This document shows positions 14,675-23,204 of a stretch of 64,000 nt of DNA, one piece after another. Within the stretch, counting starts at the first letter, position 1. Each line of letters begins with the position of its first letter. The notes beneath the pieces are model-generated. The model searched no databases and was not told the origin of the DNA. It was given only the letters and a program-made list of their open reading frames with translations. Source of the DNA: an uncultured Collinsella sp. (GTDB lineage: Bacteria; Actinomycetota; Coriobacteriia; Coriobacteriales; Coriobacteriaceae); the NCBI GenBank assembly GCA_900541055.1, contig UQHZ01000003.1, positions 1 through 64,000 on the forward strand, written 5' to 3'. A program made the translations under genes and the position numbers.

Positions 14675-15112
14675 CTACTTTTCGAGATGCTCCCTCAGCA
14701 GCTCCAGCGCGTGAGCGTAGCCCTGCAGGCCCTCACCGGTGATGGTGGCAAAGCAGGCCAGGCGGGCGTAGCTTACCTGTCGGAAGTCCTCGCGCGTCTC
14801 GACGGCACTGATGTGGACCTCGACGGCGGGGATGGCGACAGCCTTGAGGGCGTCCAGGATCGCCACGCTCGTGTGCGTGTAAGCCGCCGGGTTGATGACG
14901 ATGCCGTCGACCTTGCCGTATGCCTCCTGGATCTTGTCGACGATGCTGCCCTCGTGGTTGGACTGGAAGACCTCGACCTCGTCGAAGCCCTGTGCGGCGC
15001 CGGCCTCCTTGCAGATCTGGACCAAGCGATCGTAGTTGTCGCTGCCGTAGATGCCCGGCTCGCGAATGCCGAGCATGTTGAGGTTAGGGCCGTTGATGAC
15101 GAGAGCTTTCAT
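14675..15112 (-). CDS. aroQ: Type II 3-dehydroquinate dehydratase
   Basis: AroQ removes water from 3-dehydroquinate to give 3-dehydroshikimate (shikimate pathway step 3). The 145 residues match the small dodecameric type II family. INGPNLNMLGIREPGIYG near the N-terminus contains the catalytic Arg and Tyr on the flexible loop, FQSNHEG and NPAAYTHTSVA follow, and VEVHISAVETRE is near 97-108. A longer frame extends upstream to 15358 inside aroE-aroK, but ATG 15112 gives the family start. It is the last gene of the leftward aro operon, 88 bases after aroE-aroK with a palindromic element between. Confidence 0.95.
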   Translation of the reverse strand: MKALVINGPNLNMLGIREPGIYGSDNYDRLVQICKEAGAAQGFDEVEVFQSNHEGSIVDKIQEAYGKVDGIVINPAAYTHTSVAILDALKAVAIPAVEVHISAVETREDFRQVSYARLACFATITGEGLQGYAHALELLREHLEK

Positions 15113-15163
15113 GGTTGCTTCCTTTTTGGTTGGGCGGGCGGTGCAGCGGTGCAGCGGAGTGTA

Positions 15164-15202
15164 AAACCACCACAAAGGTGCCTGTCCCCCTTGTGGTGGT
15201 TT
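15164..15202. repeat. Palindromic intergenic element between aroE-aroK and aroQ
   Basis: AAACCACCACAA (15164-15175) and TTGTGGTGGTTT (15191-15202) are perfect 12-bp reverse complements around AGGTGCCTGTCCCCC. The right arm contains two bases of the aroE-aroK stop codon. A partial relative (TTGTGGAGACAGGGACC.. then GGGGTTTTA) lies at about 55656-55684, so this may be a dispersed repeat family of the genome. Confidence 0.7.
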
Positions 15203-16439
15203 AGAGGGTGTCGAGGAGGGCTCGGGCGGTGTTGGCCGCGCAGTCGCGCGAGTCGATGATGTAGTCGGCCCAGGCGCGGTAGCGCGGCATGCGCCGCTCG
15301 GCCAGCTTGTCGATACCGTCGCGGGCGGTGATGGGGCGGCCCTTGTGGGCGAGCTCATCGAGCTTACGGTTGAGCATCACAATCTGGCTGTTCTGGTGCA
15401 GCAGCGGGTAGTTCTCGTCTCGCGTGACGACGCCGCCGCCGGTGGAAAGCACCAGGCCGCTGCGCTTGGAGATGTCGGCCAGAGCCGCCGTCTCCTGCTC
15501 GCGGAAGGCCGGCTCGCCGCGCCCGACGATAAAGTCGGCGCAAGGCATGCCCAGACGCTCCTCGAGCGCACGGTCCAGGTCGATGTGCTCGCGGCCGGTG
15601 AGCTGGGCGATCTGCTCGCCCACGCGGGTTTTGCCCGAGCCCGGCATGCCGATCAGGGCGATGTTCTGCTCGCGGTGAGATAGACGCTCCGTCACGTCCA
15701 GGATGCGCTCGCGCGGGGTGACCTGGCCGGTATAGCGCTCGACGGCTTGCGCCGCCTGGGCCACAAGCATGAGCAGGCCGCCGATGCAGGGGATGCCGCG
15801 ACGCTCGGCCTCGATCATGAGTCCCGTTCGGGCGGGGTTGTAGACGATATCGATGACGCCCTCGAGTGCGTCGAGGCCCTCGAGTGTGCAAGGCGCGTCG
15901 GGGCAGTGGGGGAACATACCGGCAGGCGTGCAGTTGACGAGCAGCGCGGCGTCGGACTGCTGTGCGATGTTGCCGTAGTTGACCTCGCTCGCGCGTCCCA
16001 CGGGAACCACGATCGCGCCCAGGTCGCCCAGCACCATACTTGCCGTGGTGCCGGCGCCGCCGGTGGCTCCGAGCACGAGGACCTTCTTGCCGGCAATCTC
16101 CACACCCAGTTCCTCGACCAGGCACTGGAAACCGAAGTAGTCGGTATTGTCGCCGCGCAGGCGGCCATCGGGCAGACGCGTGATCGTGTTTACGTTGCCC
16201 ATGCGCTCGGCCAGCGGGCTCAGCTCGTCCAGGTATTCCATGACGGCGCGCTTGTAGGGGATGGTCACGTTGGTGCCCTCCCACTCGTCGCCCGTCATAA
16301 AGGCCGCGAGGTCTTCGGGCTCGCGCTCAAAACGCACGTACTCAAGCCCCGCGAGCTCCTTGTAGATGGTCGGGGTGTAGCTGTGGCCCAGCACACGGCC
16401 CAGTACGCCGTAGGGACGGGTTGTGGCGACGTCAGTCAT
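15201..16439 (-). CDS. aroE-aroK: Fused shikimate dehydrogenase / shikimate kinase
   Basis: The 412 residues join two consecutive shikimate-pathway enzymes. Residues ~8-260 are AroE: NVTIPYK (catalytic Lys near 63), GDNTDYFGF (catalytic Asp near 97) and the NADP-binding GATGGAG. Residues ~258-412 are AroK: Walker A GMPGSGKTRVG, DLDRALEER, and STGGGVV. AroE normally has S-x-S for shikimate binding; here it reads HSYTP, with Ser20 and Thr22. The product is shikimate 3-phosphate, used by AroA of the same operon. Its ATG directly follows the pheA stop (TAGATG), so it is translationally coupled. Fusion would let shikimate pass between active sites. Confidence 0.95.
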   Translation of the reverse strand: MTDVATTRPYGVLGRVLGHSYTPTIYKELAGLEYVRFEREPEDLAAFMTGDEWEGTNVTIPYKRAVMEYLDELSPLAERMGNVNTITRLPDGRLRGDNTDYFGFQCLVEELGVEIAGKKVLVLGATGGAGTTASMVLGDLGAIVVPVGRASEVNYGNIAQQSDAALLVNCTPAGMFPHCPDAPCTLEGLDALEGVIDIVYNPARTGLMIEAERRGIPCIGGLLMLVAQAAQAVERYTGQVTPRERILDVTERLSHREQNIALIGMPGSGKTRVGEQIAQLTGREHIDLDRALEERLGMPCADFIVGRGEPAFREQETAALADISKRSGLVLSTGGGVVTRDENYPLLHQNSQIVMLNRKLDELAHKGRPITARDGIDKLAERRMPRYRAWADYIIDSRDCAANTARALLDTL

Positions 16440-17585
16440 CTAGAGCACCTCCGTGTAGCTGCCAAAGTAGGTGAAGCTCTCGCACACGTCGTCAATCGAG
16501 TCGAGCAGGTCGTCGAGCGCCTTGCTGCCAAAGGGACAGTCCAGATCGAAGTAGAACATAAACTCAAAGTCGTGCCCGGGGATGGGGCGGCTCTCGAGCT
16601 TGATGAGGTTGATATTGAGCGCATAGAAGCGCTCGAGCACGCGATAAAGGGCGCCGGGCTCGTTAGCCGTGGTGATCATAAGCGAGGTGCGGTTGGCACC
16701 GGGATATACGCGCGGCTCGCGGCTGATGACGACGAAGCGCGTGTAGTTGTTGTCCGAGTCCTGGATATTGGGCTCCAGCACCTCTAGACCGTAGAGCGCC
16801 GCGCAACTGCGCGAGGCGATGGCGGCGACGTCGCCTCGCTCGGATTTGGCGACCATCTCGGCCGACATGGCTGTGTTGGGATACTTGGTGGCGTGCAGAT
16901 CGTGCGCCTCGATAAAGCCGCCGCATTGCGCGATGGCCTGACCGTGGCTATAGACCTCACGAATATCCTGCAGCTTGGTGCCGGGCTTGACGAGCAGGTT
17001 GTGGTCGATCTTGAGACGCAGCGAGCGCACGATGTGGAAGTCGAACTGCGCGAGCAGGTCGTAGACCGCGTTGACCGAGCCGGCGGTGGAGTTTTCGATG
17101 GGCAGTACGCCAAACTCGCAGAAGCCGTCACGCACAGCGCGCATGACACCTTCGAAGGTGTCGAAGAACGCGATATCGGGTACGTCGAAGAGCTTGCATG
17201 CGGCGATCTGACTGTAGGCGCCCTCAACGCCCTGGCAGGCGACGCTGGCAGCCTGGGGGAAGGGTGCGTTGAAGGCCTCGGCAGTGGCGTGGGCCTTTTG
17301 CGAGACCGTGATGCCCTTGAGCTCGTTGATATAGCGCTGCTGCTCGGCCTTGCTCATGCTCATGAGGAGGCGGAACAGCGTGATGGTCTGCGCCTCGTAG
17401 CGCTCGGGCGCGCGGCCGGCAAGGTTGTTGAGCTTTGAGCGCTCGCGGGCGGGGTCGAAGACGGCCTTGCCCATCTCGATTTTTGATTTGGCGACCTCGG
17501 TGGCAATGTCCATGCGTTCGACAAAACTGTTGAGGAGCGTGGTATCGATGCCATCGATGGTCTGGCGAATGTCAGCAAGGTCCAT
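16440..17585 (-). CDS. pheA: Bifunctional chorismate mutase / prephenate dehydratase
   Basis: The P-protein makes phenylpyruvate from chorismate through prephenate. Residues 1-90 are an AroQ-type chorismate mutase (DLADIRQTIDGIDTTLLNSF start; KSKIEMGKAVFDPARER). Residues ~110-295 are prephenate dehydratase with ACQGVEGAYSQIAA, IENSTAGSVNAVYDLL and the catalytic NYTRF. Residues ~300-380 are an ACT domain (TTANEPGALYRVL, then LIKLESRP), which in this family binds phenylalanine for feedback inhibition. The 381-residue length is normal for the fused type. It starts 39 bases after aroC. Confidence 0.96.
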   Translation of the reverse strand: MDLADIRQTIDGIDTTLLNSFVERMDIATEVAKSKIEMGKAVFDPARERSKLNNLAGRAPERYEAQTITLFRLLMSMSKAEQQRYINELKGITVSQKAHATAEAFNAPFPQAASVACQGVEGAYSQIAACKLFDVPDIAFFDTFEGVMRAVRDGFCEFGVLPIENSTAGSVNAVYDLLAQFDFHIVRSLRLKIDHNLLVKPGTKLQDIREVYSHGQAIAQCGGFIEAHDLHATKYPNTAMSAEMVAKSERGDVAAIASRSCAALYGLEVLEPNIQDSDNNYTRFVVISREPRVYPGANRTSLMITTANEPGALYRVLERFYALNINLIKLESRPIPGHDFEFMFYFDLDCPFGSKALDDLLDSIDDVCESFTYFGSYTEVL

Positions 17586-17624
17586 CGGGACCCCTTTCGT
17601 GAATCATTGCCCGGGGTGGGCGGG

Positions 17625-18722
17625 TTAGCGCTGGGCGGCGTCCTCGAGGAGGGCGTCCCAAATCGCGAGCGCCGCGGCTGCTTCGGCAACGGGGACGGCT
17701 CGAGGGACGATGCAGGGATCGTGACGGCCGTGGACCGAGAGCTCGGCATTTTCCATAGCGTCCATGTCTACGGTCTGCTGCTCGCGGCCAATGGAGGGCG
17801 TCGGCTTTACGGCCATACGCCACATGACGGGCGCGCCGGTCGAAATACCGCCCAGGATGCCGCCGGCGTTGTTGGATTCAACCTCGATCTCGCCCGACTC
17901 TGCATCGATGCGATACGGATCGTTGTTCTCGCTGCCGCGCATGGCGGCCACGGCAAAGCCCATGCCAAACTCCACGCCCTTTACGGCGGGAATGCCAAAC
18001 GCGATTTGCGCGATGCGGTTCTCGATGCCGTCGAACATGGGGTCGCCGATGCCCGCGGGAAGCCCGTAAATGCCGCACTCCACGATGCCGCCGATGCTGT
18101 CGAGTTCGTCGCGCGCGGCCAGAATTTCCTCGCGCATGCGACCGGCAGCGGCGGCGTCAATGCAGGGCAGGTCGTTCGTAAGGATCGCCTTGCGGTCGGC
18201 CTCGCGATAGACCATGTCGTCCATGGGCAGGTCGGAGATGCCGCCGATCTGCGCGACGTGCGCCATGACCTTGATACCGCGGGCCTCGAGTGCCTGCAGG
18301 GCGATGCCGCCGGCGATGCATAAGGGGGCCGTTAGGCGGCCGGAGAAATGCCCGCCGCCGGCGACATCGTGCATGTTGTGGTACTTCACACGCGCCGGGT
18401 AATCGGCATGTCCTGGACGGGGCTTGCGGCGCAACTCGGAGTAATCCTTGGAGCGCGTGTTGGTGTTCTCGATAATCGCGGCGATGGGCGCGCCGGTGGT
18501 ATGTCCATCGACAACACCGGCGATGATGTGAGCGGCGTCGGCCTCGCGGCGTTTGGTCGCGGTCTCGTCGCGACCGGGGGCGCGACGGTCGAGGAAGGCC
18601 TGCAGCTTCTCCTGGTCCACGGCGATGCCCGCCGGGATGCCATCGAGCGAGCAGCCGATAGCGGGGGAGTGCGATTGGCCGAAGATGCTTAAGTGCAAGA
18701 CGTTGCCAAAGGTCGAGGACAT
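17625..18722 (-). CDS. aroC: Chorismate synthase
   Basis: AroC converts 5-enolpyruvylshikimate 3-phosphate to chorismate using reduced FMN. The 365 residues carry the family's SQSHSPAIGCSLDGIPAG at the N-terminus, GRDET and the AGGGHFSGRLTAP region, and finish with GRHDPCIVPRAVPVAEA near the C-terminus, which contains a catalytic Asp. It begins one base after the aroA stop, so coupled translation is likely. Confidence 0.97.
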   Translation of the reverse strand: MSSTFGNVLHLSIFGQSHSPAIGCSLDGIPAGIAVDQEKLQAFLDRRAPGRDETATKRREADAAHIIAGVVDGHTTGAPIAAIIENTNTRSKDYSELRRKPRPGHADYPARVKYHNMHDVAGGGHFSGRLTAPLCIAGGIALQALEARGIKVMAHVAQIGGISDLPMDDMVYREADRKAILTNDLPCIDAAAAGRMREEILAARDELDSIGGIVECGIYGLPAGIGDPMFDGIENRIAQIAFGIPAVKGVEFGMGFAVAAMRGSENNDPYRIDAESGEIEVESNNAGGILGGISTGAPVMWRMAVKPTPSIGREQQTVDMDAMENAELSVHGRHDPCIVPRAVPVAEAAAALAIWDALLEDAAQR

Positions 18723-18723
18723 G

Positions 18724-20043
18724 CTATTCCTCCTCGAGTGTGACCTTGCCGCCCAGCAGGCGGTAGTGGTCGAAGAAATCGGGATAGGACTTGTTGACGG
18801 CCTCGGCGCCGTGGATCACGACCTCGCCGGTGGCACGGCTCGCGGCGATGGCGGCCATCATGGCGATGCGGTGGTCGTTGTGCGAATCGACCTCGCCGCC
18901 GGTGAAGGCATCGACACCCTTGATGATGAGGTCGTCGCCGGCAATACGCACCTGCGCGCCCAGCGCGGTGAGCTCGCGGGTGGTGGTGACCAGACGGTCA
19001 GATTCCTTGATGCGCAGGCGCGCACAGTCACGGATGAACGTGCGGCCCTGAGCCAGCGAGGCCACGGCCGAGATAACGGGTACCAGGTCGGGAATGTCGT
19101 GGGCGCTCATCTCAAAGCCGGCGAGCTTGTCGGACTGCACGGTGGCGGCGTTGGTGGAGCGCACGATGCGGGCGCCAAAGCGCGAAAGCGCGGCAAGCAC
19201 GTTGCGGTCGCCCTGTGCGGAGCTCAGGGACACACCCTCGACGGTGATGGGGTCGGTGCCGATGGCACCGGCACACAGCCAAAAGGCGGCGTTGGACCAG
19301 TCGCCCTCGACGGCCACGCTGCCGGGCGTGCGGTACGAGCCGCTGCTCACGCGGAAGTTCGTGACCTCGGGCTGGCCGTCCTTGGCCGGAATACGCTCGA
19401 CGTTAACCTCGACGCCAAAGGCCTTCATGGCCTGGATCGTCAGGTTGATGTAAGGGCGGCTCTCAATAAGGCCGGTCACCTGCACGCAGGAGGGCTTGGC
19501 CAGCAGCGGGGCCGCCAGCAGCAGGCCCGAGATATACTGCGAGCTCACGTTGCCCGGCAGCACAAAGGTGCCCGGGCGCATGCGGCCGCTTGTCTTGAGC
19601 GGAAAACCGCCCAGACCCTGCAGGTCGCAGCCGGCGGCGATGATCTCGTCCGAGAGCGGGGACAGCGGGCGGGCGCCCAAGCGTCCCTGACCCACAAAAG
19701 TTGCTTCTGCGCCCAGCGCGCAGGCGACGGGCAACATAAAGCGGAGCGTGGAGCCGCTTTCGCCGCAGTCAAGCGTTCCGCCGGCAAGTGCCTTGAGCAG
19801 GCCAAACTCAATGCTCTTCATAGTGGGGTGGACCTGGAAGCCATCCTCTACGGTCTCGATGCGAGCACCCAGGGCCGTAAGGCAGCGCACCGTGGCCTCG
19901 ATGTCGGCGCAGGTGGTGTTGCAGGTAACGTGCGTCTCGCCGTTGGCAAGCGCAGCGCAGATGATGAGGCGATGCGCCATCGACTTGGACGCGATCGCGG
20001 GAACGGTGCCCTTGAGCGGGGAGGGGGTGATGCGGGCTAGCAT
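18724..20043 (-). CDS. aroA: 3-phosphoshikimate 1-carboxyvinyltransferase (EPSP synthase)
   Basis: AroA transfers enolpyruvate from PEP to shikimate 3-phosphate; it is the glyphosate target in sensitive forms. The 439-residue protein has KSMAHRLIICAALANGET near 22-39 (conserved Lys and Arg of the active site), DCGESGSTLRFMLP in the PEP site, and the late KESDRL motif. GESGST has the family's usual NSGTT position altered to ESGST, as in several Gram-positive enzymes. It overlaps the end of aroB by seven bases and is followed at once by aroC. Confidence 0.96.
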   Translation of the reverse strand: MLARITPSPLKGTVPAIASKSMAHRLIICAALANGETHVTCNTTCADIEATVRCLTALGARIETVEDGFQVHPTMKSIEFGLLKALAGGTLDCGESGSTLRFMLPVACALGAEATFVGQGRLGARPLSPLSDEIIAAGCDLQGLGGFPLKTSGRMRPGTFVLPGNVSSQYISGLLLAAPLLAKPSCVQVTGLIESRPYINLTIQAMKAFGVEVNVERIPAKDGQPEVTNFRVSSGSYRTPGSVAVEGDWSNAAFWLCAGAIGTDPITVEGVSLSSAQGDRNVLAALSRFGARIVRSTNAATVQSDKLAGFEMSAHDIPDLVPVISAVASLAQGRTFIRDCARLRIKESDRLVTTTRELTALGAQVRIAGDDLIIKGVDAFTGGEVDSHNDHRIAMMAAIAASRATGEVVIHGAEAVNKSYPDFFDHYRLLGGKVTLEEE

Positions 20044-21143
20044 GCGGATGCGTCTCCCTTCTGGCCGAGGCCCTCGGCAATGAGTCCGTGGAAAGTGGAA
20101 AGCGGCGTACGGTCGATGCTGCAGCGGCCAATGCCGTGCGGAATCACCAGGTCGATGGTGTCGCCCGCGCGTTTTTTGTCGTGGAGCGCCTCGGCAAAGA
20201 CGGCATCGGCATCTAGGTCGCAGCGGGTCTTGAGGCCATGGCGGGCGCAGAGCTCCTCAATACGACCGGGCAGTGCAGCATCGCAAACGCCGTGCAGGGC
20301 CGCGGCGCGCGTGATAATGCCCATGCCGATCGACACGCAGTTGCCGTGTCCGAGCTCAAAGTGCTCGCAAGCCTCGACGGCGTGTCCGGCGCTGTGTCCA
20401 AAGTTAAGGAGCTTGCGCTGGTTGGTTTCGCGCTCGTCGGCGACGACCACGGCGCGCTTGATGTCGATATTGCGGGCGATGATGAGCGCTACGCGGGCCA
20501 CATCGCGGTTGAGCAGCTCCAGCGTGAGCGGGGTCTTCTCCAGCTCGGCGAAAAGCTCCGGGTCGGCGATCACGGCGTGCTTGACGACCTCGCCGCAGCC
20601 GTCGGCGAACTGCTCGGGCGTGAGGGTGGCCAGGCACCCCACGTCGGCGATAACCACGCTCGGCTGCCAAAAGGCGCCGGCCAAGTTCTTGCCGGCAGCC
20701 AGGTCGATCGCGGTCTTGCCGCCCACCGACGAATCCACCATGGCGAGCAGGCTCGTCGGGATCTGCACAAACTTGCAGCCGCGCATGTAGGTGGCGGCCG
20801 CAAAGCCCGCCACGTCGCCCACTACGCCGCCGCCGAGTGCCACGATCACGTCAGAGCGCGAAAGCTCGTGCTCGGCCACAAACTCCAAAATGGCAACATA
20901 GGTTTCGGCGCGCTTATGGGCCTCGCCGGCCTCGAAGGTGCAGATGCTCACCTCGTAGCCTGACGCCTCCAGGCTCTGCTTAACGGGCATCTGGTAGAGC
21001 GGGCCCACGTTGGTGTCCGTCACGATGACGGCCTTGGTGCCGCCGGCAGTGGCGCGCACGAGCGGTCCCGTTTGCTCCAGCAAAAACGTGCCAACATGCA
21101 CCTGGTAGGGGCGTGCAGTGTCGATATCGATGGTAATCGCCAT
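20037..21143 (-). CDS. aroB: 3-dehydroquinate synthase
   Basis: AroB cyclises DAHP to 3-dehydroquinate, using NAD and a divalent metal. The 368 residues have the NAD-binding GGGVVGDVAGFAAATYMRG near 105-123, PTSLLAMVDSSVGGKTAID, the metal-binding Glu in GCGEVVKHA, and LNFGHSAGHAVE with metal-binding His. The ATG at 21143 lies 36 bases after tyrA with AAAGGACC upstream. It overlaps aroA by seven bases. Confidence 0.97.
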   Translation of the reverse strand: MAITIDIDTARPYQVHVGTFLLEQTGPLVRATAGGTKAVIVTDTNVGPLYQMPVKQSLEASGYEVSICTFEAGEAHKRAETYVAILEFVAEHELSRSDVIVALGGGVVGDVAGFAAATYMRGCKFVQIPTSLLAMVDSSVGGKTAIDLAAGKNLAGAFWQPSVVIADVGCLATLTPEQFADGCGEVVKHAVIADPELFAELEKTPLTLELLNRDVARVALIIARNIDIKRAVVVADERETNQRKLLNFGHSAGHAVEACEHFELGHGNCVSIGMGIITRAAALHGVCDAALPGRIEELCARHGLKTRCDLDADAVFAEALHDKKRAGDTIDLVIPHGIGRCSIDRTPLSTFHGLIAEGLGQKGDASAC

Positions 21144-21179
21144 AAGCTTCGGTCCTTTCGACCTGGCGTGATAGGTGGT

Positions 21180-22094
21180 CTAGTGGGAGGCCTCGTCGTC
21201 GAGCGCGCGCTTAATGCGGTCGCCCTCGGCAAGGAGATTCTCCAGATAGCGCTGGTCGCGGTCCTTGAGCGCACGGCTGTAGGCGCCAAGCGACTCGATC
21301 AGATGGTCAATCTCGAAGGCGAGCGCGTCGGCGTCGTCGATCATGAGCTCGGACCACATTTGCGGGTTGAGGTGCGCCACGCGGGTGAGATCGCGGTAGC
21401 TACCGGCCGAAAAGCCGTGGTGGACCTGGGCGGTCGGGCTCTTTACGTAGGCGTTGGACACCACGTGCGCAAGCTGGCTCGTGAAGGCGATGACGCGGTC
21501 GTGCTCGGCGGCGCTGGTCACGCTGAACTTGCCAAAGCCCAAGGGGCGCACCATCTCGCGCACCTGGCCCAAGAGCTCCAGCTTAAGGGCATCGTCTACC
21601 GCGGGCGGAACGAGCACCAGGGGAGCGCCCTGGAACAGGTCGGCGCGGGAGTGCGCGTAGCCCGAGAACTGGGTGCCCGCCATGGGGTGCGCGCCCACAA
21701 AGTAAAAGCCGTTCTCGCGGGCAAGCTCAAAGGCGCGCTCGCACACGATGCCCTTGACGCCCACGGTGTCGATCACCACGGGACCCATGATGGCGTCGGT
21801 GTCGGTGGCGTCGGCGAGCGCCTGGGCGTGCGCCTCGAGCCACTCGATGCATGCCTCGGGATAGCAGGCAAGGACGATGATGTCGCATTCGCCGAGTGTC
21901 TTGTCGTTGAGCTCTCTGGCGACAGTGCCCATGCTGGCGGCCGTCATGACATCGTCATCGGGGTCCCAGGCCAGCACGCGGACGCCCGCCTGCGCATAGC
22001 CGCGGGCAAAACTGCCGCCGATGAGGCCAAGGCCGACGATGCCGGCACACTTGGGGCCGCCCTGGTTAACGCGCGCGTTTCTCACCGTACCCAT
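21180..22094 (-). CDS. tyrA: Prephenate dehydrogenase
   Basis: TyrA oxidises prephenate to 4-hydroxyphenylpyruvate, the tyrosine branch. The 304 residues begin with the Rossmann motif IVGLGLIGGSFARGYAQ (~19-35). VIDTVGVKG and FVGAHPMAGTQFSGY, with the active-site His, follow. There is no chorismate mutase or ACT domain, so mutase activity must come from PheA. The gene starts three bases after the DAHP synthase stop, using GGAG inside that gene as RBS. Its place beside aroF suggests joint control of the first step and the Tyr branch. Confidence 0.94.
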   Translation of the reverse strand: MGTVRNARVNQGGPKCAGIVGLGLIGGSFARGYAQAGVRVLAWDPDDDVMTAASMGTVARELNDKTLGECDIIVLACYPEACIEWLEAHAQALADATDTDAIMGPVVIDTVGVKGIVCERAFELARENGFYFVGAHPMAGTQFSGYAHSRADLFQGAPLVLVPPAVDDALKLELLGQVREMVRPLGFGKFSVTSAAEHDRVIAFTSQLAHVVSNAYVKSPTAQVHHGFSAGSYRDLTRVAHLNPQMWSELMIDDADALAFEIDHLIESLGAYSRALKDRDQRYLENLLAEGDRIKRALDDEASH

Positions 22095-22097
22095 GGG

Positions 22098-23120
22098 CTA
22101 CTCCATGGTCTCTTGGCAGACAACCTCGCGGATGGCTCGGATGCGGCGCATGGTGTCGTCGAACTGATCGGGGGTGAGGGCCTGGGCGCCGTCGGACCAG
22201 GCGCGGCTCGGCTCGTCGTGGACCTCGATCTCCAGGCCGTTGGCGCCGCAGGCGGTCGCGGCGAGCGCCATGGGCTCAACGTAGCGGGTGTAGCCGGTGG
22301 CGTGGCTGGGATCGGCGACGACGGGCAGGTGCGACAGGTGGTGCAGCACCGGCACGGCGTTGAGGTCGAAGGTGTTGCGGGTGCGGGTCTCGAAGGTGCG
22401 GATGCCGCGCTCGCACAGGATGACGTTGTCGTTGCCCTCGCTCATGATGTACTCGGCTGCCATAAGCAGCTCGTCGATCGTGCCGGACATACCGCGCTTG
22501 AGCAGGACCGGGGTCTTGGTCTTGCCGACCTCTTTGAGCAGAGGGAAGTTCTGGGCGTTGCGGGCGCCGATCTGCATGACGTCAATCTTCTTGTCCAAGA
22601 AGACCTGCACGTCGCGTGGATCCATGATCTCGGTGACGATCGGCATGTCGAGCTCGGCAGACGCCTCGCACAGCAGGTCGAGGCCGGCGGGGCCCATGCC
22701 CTGGTAGGCGTAGGGGGAGGTGCGGGGCTTGTAGGCACCGCCGCGCAGCATCGTGGCGCCGGCGGCCTTCACGCGGCGTGCGATGCGGATGAGGTTCTCG
22801 CCCTCGACGGAGCAGGGACCGGCGATGACCTGGAACTGGTCGCCGCCGATCTTGACGCCGTGACCGCAGTCGATGACGGAGTCCTCGGGGTGGAACTTGC
22901 GGTTGGCGCGCTTGAACGGCTCGGAGACGCGCTGCACGCGCTCGACGACATCCATGGACTCGAGCAGGAACGGGTCGATCTTGGTCGTATCGCCCACCAG
23001 GCCGATGATGGTCTCGTTCTCGCCGCGCGAGACGTCGGTCTTGAGACCCTTCTTCTCAATCCAGCTGACGATATGGCCGACGGCCTCGTCGCTGGCGCTC
23101 TGCTTTAAAATTGCAATCAT
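22098..23120 (-). CDS. aroF: 3-deoxy-7-phosphoheptulonate synthase (DAHP synthase, type I beta-like)
   Basis: The first shikimate-pathway enzyme, joining PEP and erythrose 4-phosphate. The 340 residues start MIAILKQSAS with an ACT/ferredoxin-like N-terminal regulatory domain (~1-70) of the Thermotoga type, then a barrel with AGPCSVE, RGGAYKPRTSPYAYQG, QIGARNAQNF and DPSHATG. ATG 23120 gives this family start; the frame opens further up at 23168. Its RBS (GAGGTGAGAGG) overlaps the stop of a 20-codon upstream frame. It is the first gene of an eight-gene operon, so control of its leader would set the whole pathway. Confidence 0.95.
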   Translation of the reverse strand: MIAILKQSASDEAVGHIVSWIEKKGLKTDVSRGENETIIGLVGDTTKIDPFLLESMDVVERVQRVSEPFKRANRKFHPEDSVIDCGHGVKIGGDQFQVIAGPCSVEGENLIRIARRVKAAGATMLRGGAYKPRTSPYAYQGMGPAGLDLLCEASAELDMPIVTEIMDPRDVQVFLDKKIDVMQIGARNAQNFPLLKEVGKTKTPVLLKRGMSGTIDELLMAAEYIMSEGNDNVILCERGIRTFETRTRNTFDLNAVPVLHHLSHLPVVADPSHATGYTRYVEPMALAATACGANGLEIEVHDEPSRAWSDGAQALTPDQFDDTMRRIRAIREVVCQETME

Positions 23121-23130
23121 GGTGTGCCTC

Positions 23131-23193
23131 TCACCTCGATGGATAACTTTTGCAAAAACGGCCCGCATCGCGAGCCGTGTATATATGGTGCAT
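23131..23193 (-). CDS. Possible leader peptide of the aro operon (leaderless uORF)
   Basis: A 20-codon frame, MHHIYTARDAGRFCKSYPSR, begins at an ATG five bases downstream of a TATAAA -10, so transcription could begin at or next to the start codon. It has Tyr at 5 and 17 and Phe at 13. A terminator-like hairpin starts at codon 6, immediately after the first Tyr codon. The TGA lies inside the RBS region of aroF, 10 bases from its ATG. The arrangement suggests ribosome-mediated attenuation by aromatic amino acid supply. No RBS is present, so translation depends on leaderless initiation, which is common in actinobacteria. Confidence 0.45.
   Translation of the reverse strand: MHHIYTARDAGRFCKSYPSR
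23154..23178 (-). terminator. Terminator-like attenuator hairpin in the aro leader
   Basis: On the minus strand ACGGCTCGC (from 23178) pairs with GCGGGCCGT (one T-G wobble) around GAT, then runs into TTTTTGC. It lies between the promoter and aroF and inside the short upstream frame. Confidence 0.7.
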
Positions 23194-23198
23194 GAGAG

Positions 23199-23204
23199 TT
23201 TATA
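23199..23204 (-). promoter_or_regulatory. Candidate -10 of the aro operon
   Basis: TATAAA on the minus strand (within AGTATAAACTCTC) precedes the leader ATG at 23193. The -35 is poor. Another AT-rich stretch (ATATATAC) lies downstream. Confidence 0.5.

Noticed and set aside
21072..23108. A 678-codon plus-strand frame opposite aroB, tyrA and aroF
   Set aside because: It spans three convincing genes on the other strand and their junctions. Its composition is that of a GC-bias shadow.
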